Origin: Cervus elaphus
Lineage: Eukaryota; Chordata; Mammalia; Artiodactyla; Cervidae
Length of the DNA stretch: 64,000 nt
Direction: 5' to 3'
Assembly: GCF_910594005.1 (NCBI RefSeq)
Contig: NC_057826.1
Location: forward strand, 84,379,163 to 84,443,162
The notes under the pieces are model-generated. The model saw only the letters and a list, made by a program, of their open reading frames with translations, was not told the origin of the DNA and searched no databases. Made by a program: the position numbers and the translations under genes. Positions 42,330-52,612 of the stretch are shown piece by piece; position 1 is the stretch's first letter, and every line of letters begins with the position of its first letter.

Positions 42330-42722
42330 GAAAATATGGAGATGAGTCTCAGACCTTGCGCGCGGCGCGGGCTAGACTGTCTCAGCAATCAGCGTCACTC
42401 CCACCCGTCCTCCGCAATGCAGAGCAGCGGGGAACTACATTTCCCAGAATACCCCCTCCCCAACTCTCCCCCACCTCCGCTTCCAGGTTGGCGTTTGCAC
42501 GAAGGGAATTCGGGGGAAATTTGGAAAGCAGAAAGGAAAGGAATCGATCATTCTCCAGAGGTGGCGAAAGCCAGATGCTGCACAGATGTGAGAGTGACCG
42601 AGGCTTCCCAGCAAGCTCTCAAGAGCTAACCACTTACTTCAGGCTGTGACACCTTCCACATCCACTTCTACCTTCGCAGCAGCTGCCCCGAGTTCCGCTC
42701 CCTCCGCTCGCCAACAATCCTG
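42330..42722. promoter_or_regulatory. CpG-rich candidate promoter
   Basis: The only dense CpG cluster in the window: about 20 CpGs in roughly 390 bp by my count, beginning with a GCGCGCGGCGCGGG core at 42359-42372. It is free of recognised repeats and is bounded by L1 remains on the left. It contains a ZNF143-type site (42434-42450) and a CCAAT-like GCAATCAGC (about 42384). Two overlapping sense frames (42336-42629 and 42356-42649, 97 codons each) cross it, and a possible splice donor CCT|GTAAGC follows 42721. Direction is unknown; the promoter could be bidirectional. The gene it serves, if any, is outside the window or non-coding. Confidence 0.6.
42434..42450 (+). promoter_or_regulatory. ZNF143/Staf (SBS)-type site
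   Basis: ACTACATTTCCCAGAAT matches the extended ZNF143 promoter motif (ACTACAWTTCCCAGAAT) at every position. This long motif is rare outside promoters and usually lies near transcription starts, and here it falls in the middle of the CpG cluster. Confidence 0.75.
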
Positions 42723-43392
42723 TAAGCCCCTAAAGCTATATTAAGCCCCTTTTATCCAAAGACGTACGTAAAGTGGCTTATGTTTTCCTGAACAAACCCT
42801 GAACAAGACACATGTATATTGGGACAGTGGTACCATTTAACGTTTGAAATATTTAAAATATAACGAAGGTAGGGAAATGTGATGTGTCTAGACAGACAGT
42901 GTTTTTTGTTTTTCACCAACGAGGAATTTCTGTTTCGGAGCCAAACCGGAGTCCTGGCTTGCTATTCTTAATTTATCATGAACATTTTTTAAAAAGTGAC
43001 ATTAAAAAGTCATTGTAAGCACCATTTAATGGTGGAATAATTATCAGATATCACGTGACTTAACGAATTAGTTCCATAATGTTTTACATTTTTATTATTT
43101 TGGCTATTATGAATAATCCTAAAAAGAGCAACTTCTTCGATTATCTCTTTTAGACAGATTACAAAAAGAGATATTTCTGATTCAAAGAACAGAAACATTA
43201 AAGATTATGGATACACATTGCTAGAGTGGTTTCCAGAAATGTAGTAGTTTACACTCCTACACGCAGTGACCAAGTATTCCTCTTGCCACTCTATGACTGC
43301 CATCAGCTACTATAATGTAACAATAATGTGTGCTAATTTGAAAGGTAAAATTTCAGGTTTATTTCTTATTCACTTGTTGATTAGCCATTTCT
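42723..43392. other. No gene seen; possible old L1 trace
   Basis: 43080-43340 resembles an antisense old L1 3' UTR (TTTGGCTATTATGAATAATC, TAGTTTACACTCCTACACGC). The part nearest the candidate promoter is unassigned and would be first-intron sequence if the promoter is active to the right. Confidence 0.45.
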
Positions 43393-43556
43393 GTTCTCTC
43401 CAGCCCCCCCCACTTCCTTTCTTTCTGTCCTGACTTCCGTCGCCTTCTCCCCTCTCTCCTCCCTTTAGCTCTTTTCCTTTCCTTCTCTTTTTTCTGACTT
43501 TCCTTCCTCCTTTTTTTCTCCCTCCCTCCTTCCTTCCCTCCATTCTTCCTTTCTAG
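43393..43556 (+). repeat. Polypyrimidine tract (~160 bp)
   Basis: Almost uninterrupted C/T with CTTTCCTT, CCTTCCTTCCCTCC and TTTTTCT units. Strand-asymmetric, with the potential to form triplex DNA. Probably a decayed (CCTT)n-type simple repeat. Confidence 0.85.
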
Positions 43557-44059
43557 AATTCATATACTTTGCCTATAAGTCTATCAAATGTTTTTTATAA
43601 ATCCTCCCAATTTCTGTTGCATTTCATTTTTTTAATATTTTATTATATAGCCGTATTTTTATGTAGCAGAAATCTATTCTTTTAGAGTTTCTGACATTGT
43701 TTTTAATATTAAATAATTTATCTGCCATTCAGAAGTCAAATAAGTATTAACTTCTATTTTCTATTATTTATGGCTTGATTTAAAATTATGGCTTGGTTTT
43801 ACACATTAACTCTTTGACTTACCTGAACTTTTTTGGGGGGTTATATTTTAAAAGGAGAAGAACTAACTTAATTTTCCCCCATAACAACTAGTTGCTTGAG
43901 TACCCTTTGGACAAATTCTTACTTTTATATAATTATATATATTTATTTTTAGATTGTAGATGTGCCTGTTTTAGATAAGTAGGACAGACTTGAAAAAAGT
44001 CCAAAAGTCTTACCCTCTAGAGCTAACCATTGATAATGATTTAGTGAATATTTTAAAAT
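43557..44059. other. No gene seen
   Basis: 500 bp of AT-rich DNA, no recognised repeat or frame. Confidence 0.5.
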
Positions 44060-44760
44060 TAGCATTTTAAGTTGAAGTATACAAATAACATGTGTATAGT
44101 GTATAGTTTGATGAATTTTGACAAATACATACACTCAAATAACCCTCATCCAATCAAAATATAAAAATTTCCACAACGTTCCCTCTCATCCTTTTCCATT
44201 CAATCCCTATTTCCCCAAAGCAACAACTATTCTAATTTCAATCTCTAGATTTTTAAAAATTTTAAATGGAGGAGAATTGCTTTACAATGTTGTGTTAGTC
44301 AACACTGTTGTGTTAGTTGTGTTGTACAACAGTGTGAAACGTCTGTGGTTTTGTTTTAGCTCTTCCTTAACTTCATATAAATGGAATCGTAAGTATAAAT
44401 TCATCTAGGTCTGGCTTTGACATAATTTTTTGAGAATAAACCATTTGCTCTGTGTAATAGCAGTTCCTCTCTGTTACTGTGAGATAAACAACACAGCTTA
44501 TCCGTTACCTTACTGATGGACATTTGGGTTATTTCCAGTTGGAGACTGTGTCAACTGAATCTGCTAAGAACATGCTAGTGCAAGCTCTTTAGTGGATCTT
44601 TCTAGGAGTGAAATTACTAAGTCATAAAGTAGAGGTAACTTTAATTTTATAAGAAACTGACATATAATTTTCTGAAGTGGTTGTACCATTTAACCATCAA
44701 CCAGGGCCAGCTGCTCAACATCCTCACCATACTCGGTATTATCTTTTTAGTGTCATTATA
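44060..44760 (-). mobile_element. Old L1 3' UTR, antisense
   Basis: AAGTTGAAGTATACAAATAA, GATGAATTTTGACAAATACA, TTCATATAAATGGAATCGTA, ACTGATGGACATTTGGGTTA and CAACATCCTCACCATACTCG. A short separate L1 3' end (GGAGGAGAATTGCTTTACAA) seems embedded at 44250-44336. Confidence 0.7.
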
Positions 44761-44940
44761 ATTTTAATTTTTTTTAAAAAAAAGCACAATCACAAAATTT
44801 ACAAGTACAATACAAAGAATATTTTTCTTTCACCATTTTAGAATAAGTGGCCAGCCTGGTGCCCCAACTCCCCCTAATTCTTTAGTGTGCATTTAGTACA
44901 AATAAGGACATCCTCCTACTTAAACATCATAATTAGTAAG

Positions 44941-45225
44941 TTATTGGCCTGTGATTTTCCTTTTTTGTGTATGATATCTTTGTTTTGGTATCAGGGTAAT
45001 TGTCACTTCATAGAATGAGTTTGAAAGTGTTTCTGGCTCTGCAATTTTTGGGAATAGTCTCTGAAGTATAGGTGTTAGCGCTTCTCTGAATGTATGGTAG
45101 AAGTCAACTATGAAGCCACCTCGTTCTGAACTTTCGCTTTCAGGACATTTTAAAATTACTGATCCAATTTCAGTACTGGTAATTGGTCTTTTCATATTTT
45201 CTATTTCTTCCTGGTTCAGCCTCAC
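44941..45225 (-). pseudogene. L1 ORF2 RT-fingers fragment
   Basis: 94-codon antisense frame with MRLNQEEIENMKRPITSTEI, GGFIVDFYHTFREALTPILQ and SFYEVTITLIPKQ, the conserved L1 RT entry region. The L1 pattern K-SPGPDG before the GGFI block has decayed to CPESESSERG. No catalytic motif is included. Confidence 0.85.
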
Positions 45226-45360
45226 AAGATTGTACCTCTCTAAGGTACAATGGTACCACTGTACATTGTAATTGTACCATTTCTTCTAGGTTGTCCATTT
45301 TATTGACATATAGTTGTTCATAGTAGACTCTTATCCTTTGTATTTCTGTGGTGTTGATTG

Positions 45361-46339
45361 TTCAGTTCAGTTCAGTCACTCAGTCGTGTCTGACACTTTG
45401 CAACCCCGTGGACCGCAGCATACCAGGCCTCCCTGTCCGTCACCAACTCCCGGAGTCTACCCAAACTCATGTCCATTGAGTCAGTGATGCCATCCAGCCA
45501 TCTCATCCTATGTCGTCCCCTTCTCCTCCTGCCCTCAATCTTTCACAGCATCAGGATCTTTTCTAATGAGTCAGCTCTTTCCTTCAGGTGGCCAAAGTAT
45601 TGGAGTTTCAGCTTCAGCATCAATCCTTCCAATGAACACTCAGGACTGATCTCCTTTAGGATGGACTGGTTGGATCTCCTTGCAGTCCAAGGGACTCTCA
45701 AGCGTCTTCTCCAACACCACAGTTCAAAAGCATCAATTCTTCAGTGCTCAATTTTCTTTATAGTCCAGCTCTCACATCCATACATGACCACTGGAAAAAC
45801 CATAGCCTTGACTAGATGGACCTTTGTTGGCAAAGTAGAGTCCCTTGAACTGCAAGGAGATCCAACCAGTCCATCCTAAAGGAGATCAGTCCTGGGTGTT
45901 CATTGGAAGGACTGATGCTGAAGCTGAAACTCCAATACTTTGGCCACCTCATGCGAAGAGTTGACTCATTGGAAAAGACCCTGATGCTGGGAGGGATTGG
46001 GGGCAGGAGGAGAAGGGGATGACAGAGGATGAGATGGCTGGATGGCATCACCGACTCAATGGACATGAGTTTGGGTAGACTCCGGGAGTTGGTGATGGAC
46101 AGGGAGGCCTGGCGTGCTGCGATTCACGGGGTCACAAAGAGTCGGACACGACTGAGCGACTGAACTGAACTGAACTGAATGCCTCTGCTTCTTAATATGC
46201 TGTCTAGGTTGGCCATAGTTTTTCTTCCAAGGAGTAAGCATCTTTTAATTTCATGGCTGCAGTCACCATCTGCAGTGATTTTGAAGGCCCCCCAAAATAA
46301 AGTCAGCCACTGTTTCCACTGTTTCTCCATCTATTTGAT
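45361..46339 (-). mobile_element. BovB LINE, antisense, interrupted by opposite BovB
   Basis: Left part 45361-45837 (tail TTCAGTTCAGTTCAG to CTTTGTTGGCAAAGTA) and right part 46181-46339 (GCCTCTGCTTCTTAATATGC to CATCTATTTGAT) are one antisense BovB. GTGTTGATTG at 45351-45360 and 46340-46349 is the 10-bp target duplication of the whole nest in the host L1. Confidence 0.94.
45838..46180 (+). mobile_element. BovB 3' fragment, sense, inside antisense BovB
   Basis: GAGTCCCTTGAACTGCAAGG to GACTGAACTGAACTGAACTG. It forms an inverted pair of about 330 bp with 45370-45700 of the surrounding copy, with a ~140-bp spacer. Confidence 0.94.
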
Positions 46340-46452
46340 GTGTTGATTGTAACTTCTTCTTTTTAACTTCCAATTTGATTCATTTGGGCCCTTTTCCATT
46401 TTCTGTTGATGAGTCTGGCTAAAGGCTTATCAATTTCATTTATTTATTCTTT

Positions 46453-47318
46453 AAGTTTAGTTTTAAATTTTTTTTAATTGGAGGAAAACTACTTTACAAT
46501 GTTATGTTGGTAATTATACATATATCACCTCCCTCTTGAGCCTCCCTCCCCTCCTGCAGCCCACCCCTCTAAGTCATCAAAGAGGGCCAGGCTGGACTCC
46601 CTGTTTCATATAGCAACTTCTCACCAGCTCTCTATTTTACACATGGTAGTATATATATGTCAATGCTACTTTCTCCATTCATCCCACTCTTTCCTTCTGT
46701 CACTATGTCCACAAGTCCATTCTCTATATCTGCGTCTCCATCTCTTTCCTGTAAATAGGATCAATACCATTTTTCTAGATTCCACATATATGCATTAGTA
46801 TAATATATTTGTTTTTCTCTTTCTGACTTACTTACTCTGTATAGCAGGCTCTCGGTTCATCTACCACACTAGAACTGACTCAAATTTGTTTTTTTTTATG
46901 GCTGAGTACTATTCCATTGCATATATGTACATGTTCTTTACCCATTCACGTGTTGATGGACATCTACATTATCCTAGCTATTGTAAATAGTGCTGCCATG
47001 AACATTGGGGTACATGTGAATTTTTCACTTACAGTTTTCTCAGGGTATATGCCCAGTCACGGGATTGCTGATCACATGGTAATTTTGGGCTTCCCTGGTG
47101 GCTCAGATGGTAAAGAATCTACCTGCAATCTACAGGAAACCTGGGTTCGATTCCTGGGTCAGGAATATCCTCTAGAAAAAGGAATGGCTCCCCACTCCAG
47201 TATTCTTGCCTGGAGAATTCCATGGACAGAGGAGCCTGGGCGGCTACAGTCCATGGGGTTGGAAAAAGTCAAACATGACTGAACAACTAATGCACACACA
47301 TGGTAGTTTTATTCCTAG
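46453..47318 (-). mobile_element. L1 3' end, antisense, nested in older L1
   Basis: T-rich 3' end, TTAATTGGAGGAAAACTACT, then 3' UTR to about TTTATTCCTAG. Target duplication TTATTTATT(C/T)TTT at 46440-46452 and 47319-47331. It carries a Bov-tA. Confidence 0.88.
47087..47297 (+). mobile_element. Bov-tA SINE, sense, full length
   Basis: GGGCTTCCCTGGTGGCTCAG head with A-box-like TGGCTCAGATGG and B-box-like GGTTCGATTCC, full body. Target duplication ACATGGTA(A/G)TTTT at 47074-47086 and 47298-47310. Confidence 0.95.
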
Positions 47319-47505
47319 TTATTTATTTTTTCAAAGAACCAGCTTTTAGTTTCATTGATCTTTTTATTTTTATTTTATTAGTGTCTATTCCATTTATTTC
47401 TGTTCTAATCTTTATGATTTCATTAAATTTAGGTTTTGTTTCTTCTTTCCCTAGTTGCTTTAGGTGTAAGTTTAGGTTGTTTATTTGAGACTTTTCTAAT
47501 TTCTT

Positions 47506-48895
47506 TTTTTTCCATTTATTTTTATTAGTTGGAGGCTAATTACTTTACAATATTGTAGTGGTTTTTGCCATACATTGACATGAATCAGCCATGGATTGAC
47601 ATGTGTTCCCCATCCCGATCCCCCCTCCCGCCTCCCTCTCCATCCCATCCCTCTGGGTCTTCCCAGTGCACCAGCCCTGAGCACTTATCTCATGCATCCA
47701 ACCTGGGCTGGTGATCTGTTTCACCCTTGATAGTATACTTGTTTCGATGCTGTTCTCTCAGAACATCCCACCCTCGCCTTCTCCCACAGAGTCTCAAAGT
47801 CTGTTCTGTACATCTGTGTCTCTTTTTCTGTTTTGCATATAGGGTTATCATTACCATCTTTTAAAATGCCATATATATGCTTTAGTATACTGTATTGGTC
47901 TTTATCTTTCTGTCTTACTTCACTCTGTATAATGGGCTCCAGTTTCATCCATCTCATCAGAACTGATTCAAATGAATTCTTTTTAATGGCTGAGTAATAT
48001 TCCATGGTGTATATGTACCACAGCTTCCTTATCCATTCGTCTGCTGATGGGCATCTAGGTTGCTTCCATGTCCTGGCTATTATAAACAGTGCTGTGATGA
48101 ACATTGGGGTGCACATGTCTCTTTCAGATCTGGTTTCCTTGGTGTGTATGCCCAGGAGTGGGATTGCTGGGTCATATGGCAGTTCTATTTCCAGTTTTTT
48201 AAGGAATCTCCACACTGTTCTCCATAGTGGCTGTACTAGTTTGCATTCCCACCAACAGTGTAAGAGGGTTCCCTTTTCTCCACACCCTCTCCAGCATTTA
48301 TTGCTTGTAGACTTTTGGATAGCAGTCATCCTGACTGGCGTGTAATGGTACCTCATTGAGGTTTTGATTTGCATTTCTCTGATAATGAGTGATGTTGAAC
48401 ATCTTTTCATGTGTTTGTTAGCCATCTGTATGTCTTCTTTGGAGAAATGTCTGTTTAGTTCTTTGGCCCATTTTTTGATTGGGTCATTTATTTTTCTGGA
48501 ATTGAGCTGCAGGAGTTGCTTGTATATTTTTGAGATTAATCCTTTGTTTCTTCATTTGCTATTATTTCTCCCATTCTGAAGGCTGTCTTTTCACCTTGCT
48601 TATAGTTTCCTTTGTTGTGCAAAAGCTTTTAAGTTTAATTAGGTCCCATTTGTTTATTTTTGCTTTTATATCCAATATTCTGGGAGGTGGGTCATAGAGG
48701 ATCTTGCTGTGATTTATGTTGGAGAGTGTTTTGCCTATGTTCTCCTCTAGGAGTTTTATAGTTTCTGGTCTTACATTTAGATCTTTAATCCATTTTAAGT
48801 TTATTTTTGTGTATGGTGTTAGAAAGTGTTCTAGTTTCATTCTCTTACAAGTGGTTGACCAGTTTTCCCAGCACCACTTGTTAAAGAGGTTGAGG
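47506..48895 (-). mobile_element. L1 (ruminant type), antisense, 1.39 kb
   Basis: T-run then GTTGGAGGCTAATTACTTTA at left, running to ORF2 sequence at right (TTTTCCCAGCACCACTTGTT). A perfect 15-bp target duplication CTTTTCTAATTTCTT (47491-47505, 48896-48910) marks a clean 5'-truncated insertion. It is probably among the youngest elements here, because its ORF2 end is still open. Confidence 0.97.
47721..48425 (-). pseudogene. L1 ORF2 C-terminal domain, 234-codon open frame
   Basis: The longest open frame in the window. It includes the C-terminal cysteine-rich segment CWRGCGEKGTLLHCWWEC (C-x3-C-x7-H-x4-C spacing), then VQPLWRTVWRFLKKLEIELP and MEYYSAIKKN near the end. An adjoining frame (48840-48562) carries the preceding part, so one break separates them. 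Endonuclease and RT are absent, so it is a dead copy. Confidence 0.9.
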
Positions 48896-50275
48896 CTTTT
48901 CTAATTTCTTAAGGTGAGCTTGTTTTGCTGTTAGCTTCTCTCTTAGAATTGCTATTGCTATATCCCAAAAGTTTTGGATCATTATGTTTTCATGTGTTTC
49001 TAGGTATTTTTTAATTTCCTCTTTGATTTCTTCAGTGATCCATTGGTTGTTTAGTACCATATTGTTTGGTCACCACGTGTTTGTAATTTTGGCAGTTTTT
49101 TCCTTGTAGCCAGCGTTGCGGTTGAAAAGGATGCTTGATATGATTTCAGTTTTCTTAAATGTACTGAAACTTGCTTTGTAACCCAACATTTGATCTACCT
49201 GGGAGATGTTCTATGTGCACGTGAAAAATGTGTATTCTGCTGCTTACGGATGCAATGCTCTATAAATATCAATTAAGTCCATTTAGTCTAATGTATCATT
49301 TAAGGCCTGTGTTTCCTTATTGATTTTCTGTCTGCATGATCTATCCGTTGTTGTAACTGGGATATTAATGTCTCCTACTCTTATTGTGTTACTATCAATT
49401 TTTCTGTTTTTGTCTGTTAACATTTGCCTTACATATTGAGGTGTTTCTATGTTCGGTGCATATGTATTTACAGTTGTTATATCTTTTTCTTGGATTGATC
49501 TTTTGATCATTATGTAGTGCTCTTCTTTGTTTCTTGTTAACAATCTTTATTTTAAACTCTATTTTGTCTGATGTATTGCTACTCCAGCTTTCTTTTGATT
49601 TCCATTTGTGTGGAATACCTTTTTCCATTGTCTTACTTTCAGTCTGTATATGTCTCTAGATCTGAAGTGAGTCTCTTGTAGGCAGCAAATATTTGGCTCT
49701 TGTTTTTATATCCATTCAGCCAGTCTGTGTCTTTTGGATGAAGCGTTTAATACATTTACATTTAAGGTAATAATCGATACATAGGTAATTATTGACATTT
49801 TGTGAATTGTTTCTTGTTTTTGTAGGTCTTTTCCCCCTTTTCTTCTCTTGTGATTTGATGACTATCTTTAGTGTTATATTTGGATTCATTTTTCTTTTTT
49901 GTATGTGTATCTATTATATATCTTTATTTTGCAGTTACCATGAAATATTTTTTAAGGGGTCTGTATTTTTATGTGTTTTATGTGTTTTAAGTTGCCAATC
50001 TCTTAATTTCAAATGCATTTTGGATACCCTGCAGTTGTACTCTTCTCCCCTATGATTACTTTTTTGATACTATATTTTACATCTAATTATTTTTTGTGCA
50101 TCCCTTAGCTGGTTATTGTGGATACGGATGATTTTACTACTTTTGTCTTTTAACCTCCCTACTAGCTTTGTGTGTGATTTCCTACTTTTATTCTATGTTT
50201 GCCTTTACCAGTGAGCTTTTCCATTTTGAAATTTTCTTGTTTATAGTTGTGACCTTTTCTTCTGTTTTTTGTTTC

Positions 50276-50590
50276 TGTATTTATTGATTGGTTGCACTGG
50301 GTCTTCGTCACTGCACGAGGGCTTTCTCTAGTTGTGACAAGTGGGGTGCACTTGTCATTCACCAACAGGTGTCAGTGACTGCACCACCGCCGTTGTGGTG
50401 CTCGGGCTTCTCATTGGAGCGGTTTCTCTTGTTGCAGAGCACAGGCTCCAGGTGCAGGGGCTTCAGCGGTTGTAGCTCATGTACTCTAGCGTGAGTGCTT
50501 ATGGCACATGGGCTTACTTGCTCCATGGCATGTGGAATCCTCCCAGACCAGAGATCAAGCCCATGTCCTCTGCACTGGCAGGCCTGGGAC
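50276..50590 (-). mobile_element. CHR-1 SINE, antisense
   Basis: TTGGTTGCACTGGGTCTTCG, GAGCGGTTTCTCTTGTTGCA and GATCAAGCCCATGTCCTCTG. The head complement is cut short at right. It sits at the junction of the antisense and sense L1 segments. Confidence 0.88.
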
Positions 50591-50634
50591 CCCTGACCAA
50601 AACAACAGAAGGTGAAGGAGTTGCATTAAGAAAA

Positions 50635-51775
50635 ACTTGGAGGGGAGATCGACCAAGATGGTAGAGTAGAAGGACCCTAAGCTCACCTCCTCTCATGAGA
50701 ACACCAAAATCACAACAATTTGCTGAACAACCATCGATGAAAAAGACTGAAAACCTACCATAAAGGATCCTCTACAAATAATGACATAAAGACAGAAACA
50801 AAACAGATGGGTATGAGAGGCAGACTTGTGATATAATCAAATCCCATACCCCCTGGGAAGGCCACCCACGAGCTGGAGAATAATTATATTACCGAAGTTC
50901 TCCCACAGGAGTGAGAGTTCTGAGCCCCATGTCAGACCTGCCCCCCGATCCAGCGTGGAGGTCTAGAAATGGTTAGAGGAACCCTCAGAGCATTTGATTG
51001 TGAAGGCTAGTAAGGCTTGACTGCAGAGACAGGCAGCCTACCTGAGAAGGAGTTCAGAGTAATGATTATAAAGATGATCAGAGGGGTCTTCCCTGACAGT
51101 CCAGTGGCTAAGACTACACTTCCACTGCAGGGTTCAATCCCTGGTCAGAAAACTAGATACCGCTTGCCACTGCACCATGTGGTAAGGCCAAAAAAAATTT
51201 AAAAACAAACAAAAAAAATGGTAAAAAAGAAAAAAAAAGGATCAAAGAATTCAGAAGAGTGAATGCACAGAATGAGAAACTAGAGGTTTTTTTTTTACCA
51301 AAGAATTTGAAAATATTAAGAATAACCAAACATAATTAAAGAATACAATAGCTGAAATGAAAAATAAACTAGAAGGAATAAATAGACTACATTAGACAGA
51401 AGAACGGATCAGTGAGCTGGAAGACAGAGTAGTGGAAATCACTGCCACCAAACAGATAAAAGAAAAAAAGAATGAAACAAAATGAAGGAAGTTTAAGAGA
51501 ACTTTGAGACAACATCAAGCAAACTGATACTTGCATTGTAGGTGTCCCAGAAAAAGAAGAGAAAGAGAAAGGTCCAGAGAAAATATTTTAAGAGGTAATA
51601 GCTGAAAACTTCCCTAACCTAGGAAAGGAAACAATTAACCTCGTCCAGGAGCTACATATAGTCCTATACTGGATTAACCCACAGAGGACTATTATTGTAT
51701 GACACATTATAATCAAAATGACAAAAGTTAGAGAATATTAAAAGCAACAAGGGAAAAGCAATAAATATCATACAG
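50635..51775 (+). mobile_element. Old L1 5' UTR and ORF1, sense
   Basis: Begins GGGAGATCGACCAAGATGGT with GTAGAAGGACCCTAAGCTCA, the typical start of an old L1 5' UTR. It runs to ORF1-like A-rich sequence (CGGATCAGTGAGCTGGAAGA, GGTGTCCCAGAAAAAGAAGA, ATAATCAAAATGACAAAAGT). No ORF1 frame survives. Orientation is opposite to the ORF2 segment on its left. Confidence 0.82.
51083..51240 (+). mobile_element. CHR-2 SINE, sense
   Basis: GGGTCTTCCCTGACAGTCCA head and GGTTCAATCCCTGGTCAGAA, with an A-rich tail (AAAAACAAACAAAAAAAATG). Confidence 0.9.
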
Positions 51776-52246
51776 TTCAGTTCAGTTTAGTTGCTCAGTC
51801 ATGTCCAACTTTTTCCGACTCCATGAGCTGCAGCACGCCAAGCTTCCCTGTCCATCACCAACTCCCGGAGCTTGCTCAAACTCATGTCCATCGAGTGGGT
51901 GAGAGTCCGTTTGGTGGCAGACCCAACCGTCTCATCCTCTGTTGTTCTCTTCTTCTCCTATCTTCAGTCTTTCCCAGCATCAGGGTCTTTTCCTACAAGT
52001 CAGTTCTTTGCATCAGGTGGCCAAAGTATTGGAGCTTCAGCTTTAACATCAGTCCTTCCAATGAATATTCAGGACGGATTTCCTTTAGGATTGACTGGTT
52101 TGATCTCCTTGCTGTCCAGGGACTCCAACACCACAGTTCAAAAGCATCAATTCTTTGGCATTCAGCTTTCTTTATGGTCTAACTCTCACATCTATACATT
52201 ACTACTGGAAAAACCATAGCATTGATTTTACGGACCTTTGTCAGTA
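51776..52246 (-). mobile_element. BovB 3' fragment, antisense
   Basis: CAGTTCAGTTCAGTTTAGTT tail at left to TTACGGACCTTTGTCAGTAA at right. It has a small insertion near 51895 (GGGTGAGAGTCCGTTTGGTG) not seen in the other copies. The sense frames across it are antisense shadows. Confidence 0.92.
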
Positions 52247-52321
52247 AGGGGAACTCCTTTAAGGCTATCAGCTGATTTTTTAGCAGAAACTGCAGACCAT
52301 GAGGGAGTGACATGATATACT

Positions 52322-52450
52322 TAAAATGCTCAGTTGCTTCAGTCGTATCTGACTCTTTGCGACCCCATGGACCATAGACTGCTAGGCTCCTCTGTCCATG
52401 GGATTCTCCAGGCAAGAATACTGGAGTGGGTTGCCATTTCCTCCTCCAGG
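52322..52450 (-). mobile_element. Bov-A SINE fragment, antisense
   Basis: AATGCTCAGTTGCTTCAGTC to TGCCATTTCCTCCTCCAGG; the 5' part is missing. Confidence 0.9.
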
Positions 52451-52501
52451 TATATGTAAAGTGATGAAAGTGAAAAAAACCTATCACCAAGAATGTTCAT
52501 A

Positions 52502-52612
52502 AAGAGAAGTCGCTCAGTTGTGTCCAACTCTTTGCGACCCCATGGACTATTGCCTACCAGGTTCCTCCATCCATGGGATTTTCCAGGCAAGAGTACTGGA
52601 GTGGGTTGCCAT
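52502..52612 (-). mobile_element. Bov-A SINE fragment, antisense
   Basis: AAGAGAAGTCGCTCAGTTGT to GGAGTGGGTTGCC. Perfect 11-bp target duplication GAATGTTCATA (52491-52501, 52613-52623). Confidence 0.95.

Larger units (their letters stand above)
44945..50275 (-). mobile_element. Old L1 ORF2 (RT to endonuclease), antisense host of a nest
   Basis: Host segments 44945-45360, 46340-46452, 47319-47505 and 48896-50275 read as consecutive antisense L1 ORF2 from RT fingers (leftmost) to the endonuclease side (TTGTAGGCAGCAAATATTTG near 49675). Three later insertions split it: a BovB nest, an L1 with a SINE, and a second L1. The rightmost 200 bp is weakly identified. Confidence 0.8.

Noticed and set aside
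42336..42649. Two 97-codon frames as confirmed coding sequence
   Set aside because: They overlap in different frames within CpG-rich DNA, where stops are rare, and show no domain.
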